This document shows, piece after piece, positions 5,392-13,259 of a stretch of DNA of 17,140 nucleotides. This DNA comes from Lysobacteraceae bacterium (GTDB lineage Bacteria > Pseudomonadota > Gammaproteobacteria > Xanthomonadales > Xanthomonadaceae): NCBI GenBank assembly GCA_027483745.1, contig JAIXTZ010000097.1, forward strand, positions 1-17,140, read 5' to 3'. Under the pieces are notes generated by a model that was given only the letters and a program-made list of their open reading frames with translations, did not search any database and was not told where the DNA came from. The translations under genes and the position numbers were made by a program. How positions within the stretch are numbered: position 1 is the stretch's first letter; each line of letters opens with the position of its first letter.

Positions 5392-6270
5392 ATGCGCCGC
5401 TCCCTGCTTTGCATCGCCCTGCTCGCCGCCATCGCTCCGGCCGCGTTCGCGCACAACCACGGCGGCGCGAAGCCGGCGGACGCCGCCACGCACGACGCCC
5501 ACGAGCAGGCCAAGGCCGCGCTGGATGCCGTGATCGCCGGCGAGTGGCGCACCCCGGCCAACGTCGCGCGGGATGGCTTCCGCCACCCTGGCGCAACGCT
5601 GTCCTTCTTCGGCCTGCAGCCCGGCATGACGGTGTTGGAGGTCAGCCCCGGCAGCGGCGCGTGGTGGACCGAGATCCTGGCCCCGTGGATCAAACAGGGC
5701 GGCGGCACCTACGTCGCGGCCATCACCGACCCGGCGAAGACGACCTCGGATCGTGCCCGCGAGTATTTCACCGGTGACAACGCCAAGCTGCGTGAGCGTC
5801 TCGCCGCGGCGCCCGCCCAGTTCGACGCCGTCGTGCTGCGGGAAGTCGACCCCGCGGCGCCGGTCTACGGCGAGCCGGGCTCGGTGGACGCGGTCCTGAC
5901 TTTCCGCAACCTGCACGGCTGGATGCGCAATGGCCAGGCCGAAGCCCAGATGAAGGCGTTCTTCGACGTGCTGAAGCCGGGCGGCGTGCTCGGCCTTGAG
6001 CAGCACCGCGCGAATGCCGACGTGCCGCGCGATCAGATCAACGGCTACGTCAGCGAGGCGCAGGTGATCGCTCTCGCCGAAGGCGCCGGCTTCGTGCTGG
6101 AGGAGCGCAGCGAGATCAACGCCAACCCGAAGGACACCAAGGACCACCCGAACGGCGTGTGGACCCTGCCGCCCAACCTCAACGTGCCGGAAGGCGAGGA
6201 CAAGGCCAAGTACGAGGCCATTGGCGAGTCGGACCGGATGACGCTGCGCTTTCGCAAGCCTCAGGCCTGA
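5392..6270 (+). CDS. Exported class I SAM-methyltransferase-like protein (COG4798 type)
   Basis: A protein of 292 residues with a clear Sec signal peptide (MRRSLLCIALLAAIAPAAFA, cut about 20/21), then a His-rich stretch (HNHGG). The Rossmann methyltransferase core begins with the SAM-loop VLEVSPGSGAWWTEIL (about 81-96), followed by the acidic strand end at DP (113-114), FDAVVL (144-149), a TFRNLHGW segment (170-177) and VLKPGGVLGLEQHR (193-206). COG4798-type proteins like this exist in many proteobacteria but their substrate is unknown, and SAM is not expected in the periplasm. The SAM loop has Pro where Gly is usual, which may weaken SAM binding. The ATG is chosen because it places the signal peptide at the start with GAGG upstream; earlier in-frame codons have neither. 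Confidence 0.83.
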   Translation: MRRSLLCIALLAAIAPAAFAHNHGGAKPADAATHDAHEQAKAALDAVIAGEWRTPANVARDGFRHPGATLSFFGLQPGMTVLEVSPGSGAWWTEILAPWIKQGGGTYVAAITDPAKTTSDRAREYFTGDNAKLRERLAAAPAQFDAVVLREVDPAAPVYGEPGSVDAVLTFRNLHGWMRNGQAEAQMKAFFDVLKPGGVLGLEQHRANADVPRDQINGYVSEAQVIALAEGAGFVLEERSEINANPKDTKDHPNGVWTLPPNLNVPEGEDKAKYEAIGESDRMTLRFRKPQA

Positions 6271-6322
6271 ACGCGCCCCGCATCGCCCGGAATCCGCCCG
6301 ATCCGGCCATGGTGGAAGGCGG

Positions 6323-6348
6323 GTGAAGGCGCCTAGACTTCTCTTCAC
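6323..6348. promoter_or_regulatory. Putative promoter with GTGAAG-N14-CTTCAC inverted repeat
   Basis: GTGAAG (6323-6328) and CTTCAC (6343-6348) flank TAGACT (6334-6339), a -10-like hexamer matching four of six consensus positions. A start of transcription near 6346 would fit the gene at 6389. The repeat around the -10 is placed like a repressor site. No clear -35 element is visible. Confidence 0.35.
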
Positions 6349-6369
6349 GCCGCCCCGCCCGGGGCGGCG
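6348..6369 (+). promoter_or_regulatory. 5' UTR stem-loop ahead of the PPC-like gene
   Basis: A perfect 9-bp GC-only stem (6348-6356 with 6361-6369) with loop GCCC. It ends 7 nt before the AGGAG ribosome-binding site, so it leaves translation initiation free. At the likely 5' end of the transcript it may protect the mRNA from decay. Confidence 0.5.
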
Positions 6370-6388
6370 AGCCCCCAGGAGACCCTCG

Positions 6389-6793
6389 ATGCGCCGTATC
6401 GCCCTTGCCCTCGCCACGCTCACCTTCGCCGGCCTCGCGGTCGCCGCCCCCGAAACCATCCGTGTCGGCCAGACCGTGCAGGGCGAGCTCACCGCCAACG
6501 ACTCGCCGCGCGACGACGGTGGCGTGGCGCGCGACTACCGGGTCGAGGCGCGCTCGGGGCAGTTCCTGATCGTCTCGGTCACCTCGGAGGACTTCGACGG
6601 CGTCGTGACGGTCTTCAATCCGGACCGCACCAAGGCGATCGAGAACGACGACCGCGCCGACGGCAACCTCAACCCGCTCGCCGTGGTCGAGACCGCGCAG
6701 GACGGCGCCTACACGATCCGCGTCGGTTCGCTGGGCAGCGGCGACGAGTCGATGGGCAAGTTCACCCTGAAGGTGATGGCGTTCTCCGAGTAA
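6389..6793 (+). CDS. Secreted protein with a PPC-like beta-sandwich domain
   Basis: A protein of 134 residues with signal peptide MRRIALALATLTFAGLAVAA (cut near 20/21). The rest is one domain: IRVGQTVQGELTANDSP, YRVEARSGQFLIVSV, FDGVVTVFNPD, an acidic loop IENDDRADGNLN and YTIRVGSLGSGDESMGKFTL. The strand order and the G-x-L and G-x-Y-x-I-x-V elements resemble bacterial pre-peptidase C-terminal (PPC) domains. These normally sit at the end of secreted proteases; here the domain stands alone. The acidic loop could bind calcium. Start fixed by AGGAG 7 nt upstream. It has its own putative promoter and a strong terminator, so it is probably monocistronic. Possible role in the periplasm or outside the cell, unproven. 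Confidence 0.75.
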   Translation: MRRIALALATLTFAGLAVAAPETIRVGQTVQGELTANDSPRDDGGVARDYRVEARSGQFLIVSVTSEDFDGVVTVFNPDRTKAIENDDRADGNLNPLAVVETAQDGAYTIRVGSLGSGDESMGKFTLKVMAFSE

Positions 6794-6819
6794 ATCCGGA
6801 AGCACGGCCACCGACGAAC

Positions 6820-6847
6820 ACCCCGGCTTCGGCCGGGGTTTTCTTTT
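6820..6847 (+). terminator. Rho-independent terminator with UUCG tetraloop
   Basis: An 8-bp stem (6820-6827 with 6832-6839) closed by a C(UUCG)G tetraloop, followed by a T-rich tract (6839-6847, one C). Ends the PPC-like transcript 26 nt after the stop codon. The opposite strand, from the ABC exporter, has no U tract after the hairpin. Confidence 0.93.
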
Positions 6848-6851
6848 GGGC

Positions 6852-8600
6852 TCAGGCCTCGCCGGTCTGCAGGCGCCAGAGCGCCGCGTACGCGCCGTCC
6901 CGCGCGAGCAACGCCTCGTGCGTGCCCGACTCGACGATGCGGCCGTTCTCCAGCACGTGGATGGCATCCGCGTGCCGCACCGTGCTCAGGCGGTGCGCCA
7001 CGACCAGCGTGCTGCGCCCCTGGGCATGCCTGGCCAGCGAGCGCTGGATCGCGGCTTCCGTTTCGTTGTCGATGGCCGAGGTGGCTTCGTCGAGCACCAG
7101 CACGGCCGGGTCGCGGTACAGCGCGCGGGCCAGCGCGATGCGCTGGCGCTGCCCGCCCGAGAGCCGCGCACCGCGCTCGCCCACTTCAGCCGCATAGCCG
7201 CGGGGCAGGGCGGCGATGAAGTCGTGCGCTTCCGCGGCGCGCGCGGCGGCTTCGATGCGCGCTGCGTCGGGCGTGGGGTCGCCGTAGGCGATGTTCTCGG
7301 CCACCGTGCCGTCGGTGAGGAAGGGCTCCTGCGCGACGTAGGCAAGCTGGCGGCGCAGCGAGCGCGGATCAACGTCGGCGAGGTCGCGGCCGTCAAGTGT
7401 GATGCGACCGCCTTGCGGTTCGAGGAAACCCAGCAGCCGCTTCAGCAGCGTGCTCTTGCCGGCCCCCGTGGCGCCGACGAGCGCGACGGTCTGGCCGGGC
7501 CCGACGTGGAAACTCACGTCGTCGACGGCGACCTGGCCCTGGTAGGCATGGCGGACGTGCTCGAAGCCGAGCGCGCCCACCGGGCGCGCCTCGATGCGGC
7601 CCGGCGGCGGGGAAGGCACGGGGCTGTCGAGCAGGTCCATCACCCGCTGCACCGAGGCCATCGAGCGGTTGTAGAGGTCGGTCATCTCGGCGAGGCGCGT
7701 GAGCGGCCACAGCAGGCGCTGCGTCAGGTACACCAGCGCGGCATAGCTGCCGGCGCCGAGTTGGCCCTGGAGCACGAGCCAGCCGCCGTAGAGCAGGGTG
7801 ACGGCGAAGCCCGCCAGCACTGCCATGCGGATCACCGGCGTGATCGCCGCGGCGAAGCGGATGGCTTCCGCATTCGCCTGGCGGTACGCATCGGAGGCGG
7901 CGCGCACGTGCGCCAGCTCGGCGTCCTCGGCGGTGTAGGCCTGGATGGTGGCCATGCCGGCGAGGTTGTTGTCGAGCCGCGCCGACACCGTGGCCGCCGC
8001 CTCGCGCGCGGCGGCATAGCGCGGCTGCAGGCGACGCTGAAACCAGAACGCACCGATGAGGATCAGGGGTACCGGCAGCAGGGCCAGCGCGGCGAGGCTC
8101 GCCGTCATCGCGAAGAAGAACACCCCCACCATCAGCGAGCCGACGACCACCTGGATCAGCTCGTTCGCGCCGGTGTTGAGGAAGCGCTCGACCTGGTTCA
8201 CGTCCTCGTTGAGCACGGCCATCAGGCGGCCGCTGCGGGCTTCCGAGATCGCCGCCGGCGGCTGCTGCTGCAGGTGGGCATAGGCATCGATACGCAGTTC
8301 GTGCTGCAGGTCCTGCGCGAGGCCGCGCCATTTCAGCGCGAGCAGGTACTCGAACAGCGATTCCAGCACCCAGATGGCGATGGTGATGCCGGTGAGCGCC
8401 ACCAGCTGGTCCATCGGGTCGACGATGCCGAAGCGGGCGATGAAGCTGTCCTCGCGGTTCACCACGACGTCGATCGCCACGCCGATCAGCAGCTCGGGCA
8501 GCACGTCGAAGATCTTGTTGAGCACCGAATAGACGGTGCCGAGCACGGCGTTGCGGCGGTACGCGCGGGCGTAGCCGTAGAGGCGTCGAAGGGGGTGCAT
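6852..8600 (-). CDS. ABC exporter half-transporter (MsbA/lipid or multidrug type)
   Basis: A protein of 582 residues with fused membrane and ATPase domains. The membrane domain (about 15-305) has six expected helices, e.g. 20-45, 66-88, 145-165, 166-188, 248-270 and 273-295. The ATPase domain (about 343-580) is complete: Walker [10 protein letters not shown] (376-384), Q-loop Gln424, X-loop GERG (474-477), signature LSGGQ (480-484), Walker B LVLDE (501-505, catalytic Glu505) and H-loop His536. Such proteins work as homo- or heterodimers in the inner membrane; no partner gene is adjacent, so a homodimer is likely. The substrate cannot be deduced. The start is chosen for GGAG 6 nt upstream. Convergent with the PPC-like gene, divergent from the S9 peptidase. 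Confidence 0.93.
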   Translation of the reverse strand: MHPLRRLYGYARAYRRNAVLGTVYSVLNKIFDVLPELLIGVAIDVVVNREDSFIARFGIVDPMDQLVALTGITIAIWVLESLFEYLLALKWRGLAQDLQHELRIDAYAHLQQQPPAAISEARSGRLMAVLNEDVNQVERFLNTGANELIQVVVGSLMVGVFFFAMTASLAALALLPVPLILIGAFWFQRRLQPRYAAAREAAATVSARLDNNLAGMATIQAYTAEDAELAHVRAASDAYRQANAEAIRFAAAITPVIRMAVLAGFAVTLLYGGWLVLQGQLGAGSYAALVYLTQRLLWPLTRLAEMTDLYNRSMASVQRVMDLLDSPVPSPPPGRIEARPVGALGFEHVRHAYQGQVAVDDVSFHVGPGQTVALVGATGAGKSTLLKRLLGFLEPQGGRITLDGRDLADVDPRSLRRQLAYVAQEPFLTDGTVAENIAYGDPTPDAARIEAAARAAEAHDFIAALPRGYAAEVGERGARLSGGQRQRIALARALYRDPAVLVLDEATSAIDNETEAAIQRSLARHAQGRSTLVVAHRLSTVRHADAIHVLENGRIVESGTHEALLARDGAYAALWRLQTGEA

Positions 8601-8614
8601 CGTGAGCTCCGGGG

Positions 8615-8629
8615 ACTCGGCCGCCGAGT
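8615..8629. promoter_or_regulatory. 15-bp palindrome just upstream of the ABC exporter start
   Basis: ACTCGGC-C-GCCGAGT: two perfect 7-bp arms around a single base, 14 nt before the exporter's start codon and next to its ribosome-binding site, in the 146-bp divergent region shared with the S9 peptidase gene. A repressor site is possible. TTGACG at 8655-8660 may be a -35 element for the rightward gene, though I see no good -10. Confidence 0.3.
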
Positions 8630-8746
8630 TTACGGCCGGTCGTCGCCCGCCGACTTGACGTCGTGCGGCGGATCGCCAACGCTCGACATCCCCATTGCAG
8701 GACGCGATGCCGGCGCCTGCTTCTCTCCCCCCAGCAAGGACGCCCG

Positions 8747-10738
8747 ATGCGACCGACCCGCCCCCTACTCGCCCTTCTTCCCCTGCTGATGGCCGCCGCG
8801 TTCCAACCGGCCACCGCGTCGACGCCACCGTCGGTGGTCGCCGTCCCGCTCAGCGACGCCATCGAGCGTGTTGTCCGCCAGGCGTCGTTCGAGGACATCG
8901 CGCTGTCGCCGAACGGCGACTACTTCGCCGCCTCGGTGCCGCAGGGCGAGAAGACCATCCTGGTCGTCATGCGCCGCGCCGACAAGCAGATCACGTCGGT
9001 CTTCCGCATGGAGGGAAAGACCCATGTGGCCGAGTTCGAATGGGTCAATCCCACTCGAATCCTGCTGTCGATCGGGCAGCGGTTCGACCAGCGCGAACGT
9101 CCGCTGCCGACGGGTGAGGTCTATGCGCTGGATGCCGAGGGCGACGCGGAGATCCTCGCGGGCCCGCGCGCTCGGACCCAGCAGACCGGCACCATGATCC
9201 GCCAGCGCGACGACGGCTCGAGCTTCGTTTTCCTGATGGACGGCCTCCGCAACGATGACCAGCATGCGCTGGTGTCGGCGTATGCGACCGAGGCGACGGC
9301 CGAGCCGATGACCCGCGCCGAGCGCATGGACGTCGAGACCGGCAAGCGGCGCGTGGTGGCGCGCGCTCCCGTGCGCCGCGCGTCCTTCCTCGCCGACCCC
9401 GACGGGCAGGTGCGGTTCGCGACCGGCCTCGACATCGAGAACCACACGATCACCTATTACCGAGCGGCCGATGGGGCCGAGTGGCAGTTGCTGAACAGCG
9501 AGAAGGACAGCGGGCGCGTCGTCCAGCCGGTCGGGTTTTCCGCCGATGGCCGGACCGCCTTCCTTCGGACGACCCAGCCCAGCGGGCCCGATGCGCTCGA
9601 GTCCATGGACGTGGGTAGCGGCGAGCGCCGCAGCCTGCTGCGCGATCCCGTGGCGGATCCCGACGAGATCCTGCGCGATCTCCGTACCGGCGAGCCGATC
9701 GGCGTCCGCTTCGTCGATGGCGTGCCGCGCAGCGTGTGGTTCGACCCCGAGCATCCGGCCGCGCGCAGCCTGCGTAGCCTCGAGGCCGCCTTCCCGGGGC
9801 ATCGCGTCACGCTTCGCAGCGTCACCGACGACGGCCGCCTGCAGCTGGTGTTCGTCAGCAGCGACCGCAACCCCGGCGACTACTACCTGTTCGACACGGT
9901 CGGCAAGCAGGCGGAGCTCGTCTTGAGCGCCGCCGAGTGGATCGACCCCGAGCAGATGGCGGCGGAGACGCCGATCACGCTCAAGGCGCGTGACGGCGTC
10001 GAGCTGCGCGGTTTCCTGACCGTACCGCGCGGCGCCGAGGCGAAGAACCTGCCCTTGGTCGTGCATCCGCACGGCGGGCCGTTCGGCATCCAGGACACCT
10101 GGGGTTACGAAGGCGAAGTGCAGCTCCTAGCCTCGCAGGGGTACGCCGTGCTGCAGGTGAACTTCCGCGGGTCCGGCGGCTTCGGCGACGCGTTCAACGA
10201 CGCGGGCGCGCGCCAGTGGGGGCGACTCATGCAGGACGACCTGACCGATGCGACGCGCTGGGCGGTCGCGCAGGGCATCGCCGATCCGACGCGGATCTGC
10301 CTCTATGGGTCGAGCTACGGCGGCTACGCGGCCCTGATGGGCGCGGTGCGCGAGCCCACGCTCTACCGCTGCGTCGCCGGCAACATCGGCGTTTACGACC
10401 TCGCGCTGATGTTCCGCACCGGCGACATCGGTGAAACCCGCTCCGGCGAGAATTTCCTGGAGGAGTTCGTCGGCACCACCGGACTCGAGGCGATCTCGCC
10501 CACCAAGCAGGCCGCCGCGATCAAGGTGCCGGTCTTCCTCGCGGCCGGCGATCGTGACGAGCGCGCGCCGAAGGAGCACACCGAAATGATGGCGCGGGCG
10601 CTGGTCGAGGCGGGCAACCCGCCCGAGATGGTGATCTACCCGAACGAAGGGCATGGGTACTACGCCCCGGAGAACCGCCGCGACTATTACGGCCGCCTTC
10701 TGGGCTTCCTCGCGAAGTACCTTGCCCCGGCGCCCTGA
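8747..10738 (+). CDS. S9-family (prolyl oligopeptidase-like) serine peptidase, exported
   Basis: A protein of 663 residues with a signal peptide (MRPTRPLLALLPLLMAAAFQ, cut near the ATAS-TPP region). The N-terminal part (about 45-390) has WD-like repeats of a beta-propeller, such as DIALSPNGDYFAAS. The C-terminal alpha/beta-hydrolase (about 405-663) holds HPHGGP (440-445, oxyanion region), the nucleophile elbow GSSYGGY (Ser523), Asp604 in GDRDERAP and His636 in NEGHGY: a full catalytic triad. The family cleaves short peptides, often as dipeptidyl- or acylaminoacyl-peptidases; the exact specificity is not readable. Periplasmic or membrane-anchored. AAGGA lies 6 nt before the ATG. The rluE gene starts 32 nt after the stop. 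Confidence 0.93.
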   Translation: MRPTRPLLALLPLLMAAAFQPATASTPPSVVAVPLSDAIERVVRQASFEDIALSPNGDYFAASVPQGEKTILVVMRRADKQITSVFRMEGKTHVAEFEWVNPTRILLSIGQRFDQRERPLPTGEVYALDAEGDAEILAGPRARTQQTGTMIRQRDDGSSFVFLMDGLRNDDQHALVSAYATEATAEPMTRAERMDVETGKRRVVARAPVRRASFLADPDGQVRFATGLDIENHTITYYRAADGAEWQLLNSEKDSGRVVQPVGFSADGRTAFLRTTQPSGPDALESMDVGSGERRSLLRDPVADPDEILRDLRTGEPIGVRFVDGVPRSVWFDPEHPAARSLRSLEAAFPGHRVTLRSVTDDGRLQLVFVSSDRNPGDYYLFDTVGKQAELVLSAAEWIDPEQMAAETPITLKARDGVELRGFLTVPRGAEAKNLPLVVHPHGGPFGIQDTWGYEGEVQLLASQGYAVLQVNFRGSGGFGDAFNDAGARQWGRLMQDDLTDATRWAVAQGIADPTRICLYGSSYGGYAALMGAVREPTLYRCVAGNIGVYDLALMFRTGDIGETRSGENFLEEFVGTTGLEAISPTKQAAAIKVPVFLAAGDRDERAPKEHTEMMARALVEAGNPPEMVIYPNEGHGYYAPENRRDYYGRLLGFLAKYLAPAP

Positions 10739-10758
10739 GGGTTTCGGCGTGGCGCCGA

Positions 10759-10764
10759 TACACT
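10759..10764 (+). promoter_or_regulatory. -10-like TACACT placed for a leaderless rluE mRNA
   Basis: GATACACT precedes the rluE ATG, with TACACT ending 6 nt before it; a start 7 nt downstream of the hexamer falls on the A of ATG. No Shine-Dalgarno sequence is present. This would give rluE its own leaderless transcript. No clear -35 seen. Confidence 0.4.
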
Positions 10765-10770
10765 GGCGGC

Positions 10771-11472
10771 ATGCTCGTCGCCTTCCACAAACCGATGAAC
10801 GTGCTCTGCCAGTTCACCGACCGCAGCGTCCCGCCGCGGCCGACGTTGGCAGGCTACGGATTGCCGAAAGGGGTCTATGCCGCGGGGCGGCTGGATTTCG
10901 ACAGCGAAGGCCTGCTGCTGCTCACCGACGATGGCGCCCTCGTGGCCGCCATCGGCTCGCCGAAGTTCGACTGGCCGAAGGCCTACCTCGTGCAGGTGGA
11001 AGGCACGCCCACCAAGGACGCGCTGCATCGCTTGCGCGAGGGACTCGTCCTCAACGACGGCCCGACGAAGCCGGCCGAAGTCGCGGTGGTCGAGGCGCCC
11101 GCATGGCTGCCGTCGCGTGACCCGCCGGTGCGGGTGCGCCAGACCGTGCCTGACGCGTGGCTGCGGCTCGTCATCCGCGAAGGCCGCAACCGGCAAGTGC
11201 GGCGCATGACCGCCGCGGTGGGCCTGCCCACGCTCCGGCTGGTGCGCGAGGCCATCGGCCCCTACGCGCTGGACGGTCTGGCCGCGGGGCAATGGCGCGA
11301 GGTGGCGGCGCCGGAGCTGCCGGCCGGTCTGCGTCGCAGTGGAGCGCCCCGTGCCGCGACCCACAGTCTGCGATCAACGACGACGGGCGATGGCCGGACC
11401 GTGCCATCGTCGCGCCTTGATGCGGGCGGCCGTCCGGGCCTCATCCGGCCCTGGAAGCGCGACGGGCGCTGA
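10771..11472 (+). CDS. rluE: 23S rRNA pseudouridine synthase RluE-type
   Basis: A protein of 233 residues. The first 180 or so follow E. coli RluE closely: FHKPMNVLCQFTDRS, YAAGRLDFDSEGLLLLTDDG with catalytic Asp42, KAYLVQVEGTPTKDALHRLR, LVLNDGPTKPAE, EGRNRQVRRMTAAVGLPTLR and LAAGQWREV. RluE isomerises U2457 (E. coli numbering) in 23S rRNA and lacks the S4 domain of other members, as here. Cytoplasmic, non-essential in E. coli. The last 45 residues (from about 189) are an unusual Arg/Ser/Thr-rich tail with less GC-biased codons (CGA, TCA, CCA, CTT) that runs through two hairpins and stops only at 11472, so it looks like non-coding DNA that became translated. No Shine-Dalgarno; probably leaderless. 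Confidence 0.92.
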   Translation: MLVAFHKPMNVLCQFTDRSVPPRPTLAGYGLPKGVYAAGRLDFDSEGLLLLTDDGALVAAIGSPKFDWPKAYLVQVEGTPTKDALHRLREGLVLNDGPTKPAEVAVVEAPAWLPSRDPPVRVRQTVPDAWLRLVIREGRNRQVRRMTAAVGLPTLRLVREAIGPYALDGLAAGQWREVAAPELPAGLRRSGAPRAATHSLRSTTTGDGRTVPSSRLDAGGRPGLIRPWKRDGR

Positions 11473-11484
11473 GCCGCGTCGCGC
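11457..11484. terminator. Hairpin spanning the rluE stop, between convergent genes
   Basis: An 8-bp outer stem (11457-11464 with 11477-11484) and a 3-bp inner stem (11465-11467 with 11473-11475) with one bulged G. It covers the rluE stop and ends just before the amidohydrolase stop at 11491. No T run on either strand. A weaker 7-bp hairpin (11388-11394 with 11403-11409) precedes it inside the rluE tail. Confidence 0.45.
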
Positions 11485-11490
11485 CGTTCG

Positions 11491-13218
11491 TCAGGGCGCC
11501 GCCTGCGCAGGACGCTGGTAGACCGGCTCGCCGTCCACCCAGGTCGACCGCACGACGAGCGTCGGCACGGCCGTCGCGTCGATGCCTGCCGGGTCGGCAT
11601 CGAGCACGACGAAGTCGGCGCGGTAGCCCTCGGCGAGGCGGCCGATCTCGCCCTCGCGGCGATTGGCGAAGGCCGCATCGGCCGTGAAGCCGGCGAGCGC
11701 CTCGACCATGGTGAGGCGCTCCTGCGGCTGCCAGCCGCCGAGCGGCAGGCCTTCGAGGTCCTGGCGCGTCACCGCCGAGTAGAGGCCGAGGCGCGGGTCG
11801 ACCGATTCCACCGGGAAGTCGGAACCCAGCGCGAGGCGGGCCCCGCCGTCCTTCAGGGTCTTCCACGCGTAGGCGCCGCGGATGCGCTCGGCGCCGAGGC
11901 GGGCTTCGGCCCACGGCATGTCCGAGGTGGCGTGCGTCGGCTGCATCGAAGCGATGACGCCGAGCTCGGCGAAGCGCGGCAGGTCTTTCGGCGACACCAC
12001 CTGCGCGTGCTCGATGCGCCAGCGGTGGTCGAGGGTGGCCGCGTCCGGGCCCAGCACCTTGGCGTAGCCGTCGAGCACGAGGCGGTTGGCGAGGTCGCCG
12101 ATCGCATGCGTAGCGGCCTGCAGGCCGCAGCCCTTGACCTTGGCGAGCAGCGTCTCGAGCGCCTCCTGCCGCATCAGCAGCAGGCCGCGGTGGCCGGGCT
12201 CGTCGCTGTAGTCGGCGATCAGCGCGGCGCCGCGGCTGCCCAGCGCGCCGTCCATGTAGACCTTCACCCCGCGCATCGCGAGCCGTCCACCGTCGTGCAC
12301 GTAGGGGCCCTGCGCGCAGCGGTCGGCCAGGGCGTCGCGGTCGCCGTCGGCATAGGCTTCGACGCGAAGGCTCAAGCGGCCTTCGTCGGCGAAGCGCGTG
12401 TACAGCGCCAGGTCAGCGCGCGAGACGCCCATGTCGTGCACGCCCGTCAGCCCACTGGCGGCTGCGGCCGCCAGCGCGCGCTCGAAGGCCTCTTCGCGCA
12501 GGGCCTCGGACGGTGCTGGCACGGCGGCGTCGATGAAGGTCGCCGCCGCATCGATGAAGACGCCGGTCGCTTTGTCGCCCTCGCGCAGGATGCGGCCGCC
12601 ATCCACCTGCCAATCGCCGTCGAAGGATTTCCCGTGCTTTGCCTCGGCGGCGCGCATTGCCGCGCTGTTGCCCCAGCCGGCGTGGCCGTCGACGCGCTCC
12701 AGCCAGACCGGACGATCGGGGAAGGCGGCATCCAGATCGGCGGCGGTCGGGAAGTCTTTTTCGGGCCAGTCGTTCTGGTCCCAGCCGCGGCCGATGATCC
12801 AGGCGTCGGCGGGCACCGTCGCGGCGTAGGCCTGCAGGCGCTCGATGATCTCCGCCTTGCTCGACGCCCCGACGAGGTCGGCGCGCAGCAGGGCGAAGCC
12901 GAGATTCATCAGGTGGGCATGCGCGTCGATCAGGCCAGGCATCACAACGCCGTCGCCGGCGTCATGGCGCGTCGCTGTCGGGAAGCGGGCGGCGAGGTCA
13001 TCGGCACCGCCTATTGCGATGATGCGGCCAGAGTCATCCCAAACCATCGCGTTGGCGTCCGCGGTGTCGCTGGCGGCGATGCGCGCAGCCACCAGCAGGT
13101 GGACCGAGGCCGTCGTGGTCGCGGTCGACGTTGCGGACGTCGCCTCGTTCGACGGCGGCGTGCAGGCCGGCAGGGCGAGGGCGGTGAGGATCAGCGACGC
13201 GAGGACGGTTCGACGCAT
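11491..13218 (-). CDS. Lipoprotein amidohydrolase (amidohydrolase 3 / YtcJ-like)
   Basis: A protein of 575 residues with a lipoprotein signal (LTALALPAC, lipidated Cys19) and a Ser/Thr/Ala linker (22-38). The metal-dependent hydrolase domain shows GLIDAHAHLMNLG (His100, His102), THAIGD (His371), RIEHAQ (His404) and the C-terminal LGSDFPVES (Asp467), the expected metal and catalytic ligands of the YtcJ-like group. The GVKVYMDGALGSRGAAL segment is also typical. Natural substrates of this group are mostly unknown; related enzymes cleave amides, carbamates or N-formyl groups. Exported and lipid-anchored, it faces the periplasm or outside. It starts 41 nt after the oleD stop in the same direction. 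GGAG lies 8 nt before the ATG but inside a hairpin. Confidence 0.9.
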   Translation of the reverse strand: MRRTVLASLILTALALPACTPPSNEATSATSTATTTASVHLLVAARIAASDTADANAMVWDDSGRIIAIGGADDLAARFPTATRHDAGDGVVMPGLIDAHAHLMNLGFALLRADLVGASSKAEIIERLQAYAATVPADAWIIGRGWDQNDWPEKDFPTAADLDAAFPDRPVWLERVDGHAGWGNSAAMRAAEAKHGKSFDGDWQVDGGRILREGDKATGVFIDAAATFIDAAVPAPSEALREEAFERALAAAAASGLTGVHDMGVSRADLALYTRFADEGRLSLRVEAYADGDRDALADRCAQGPYVHDGGRLAMRGVKVYMDGALGSRGAALIADYSDEPGHRGLLLMRQEALETLLAKVKGCGLQAATHAIGDLANRLVLDGYAKVLGPDAATLDHRWRIEHAQVVSPKDLPRFAELGVIASMQPTHATSDMPWAEARLGAERIRGAYAWKTLKDGGARLALGSDFPVESVDPRLGLYSAVTRQDLEGLPLGGWQPQERLTMVEALAGFTADAAFANRREGEIGRLAEGYRADFVVLDADPAGIDATAVPTLVVRSTWVDGEPVYQRPAQAAP

Positions 13219-13253
13219 GCTCGGGGCTCCGGCCGGGGAAAGCCGGAGCATGC
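13215..13253 (-). promoter_or_regulatory. Two mutually exclusive hairpins over the amidohydrolase translation start
   Basis: Hairpin A pairs 13242-13249 with 13226-13233 (8 bp, 8-nt loop) and buries the GGAG ribosome-binding site (13227-13230). Hairpin B pairs 13246-13253 with 13215-13222 (8 bp, 23-nt loop) and buries the ATG (13216-13218) while freeing the site. They share 13246-13249, so only one can form at a time. Regulation is inferred. Confidence 0.5.
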
Positions 13254-13259
13254 CGCAAC

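Noticed and set aside
8663..8746. Longer start for the S9 peptidase
   Set aside because: It adds 28 Arg/Cys-rich residues ahead of the signal peptide and has no ribosome-binding site, whereas the ATG at 8747 has AAGGA at good spacing and starts the signal peptide.
6846..8789. Long rightward open frame of 647 codons opposite the ABC exporter
   Set aside because: It is antisense to a complete exporter with all ATPase motifs. Such frames are common in GC-rich DNA, and its His/Arg/Glu-rich product shows no family or start signal.
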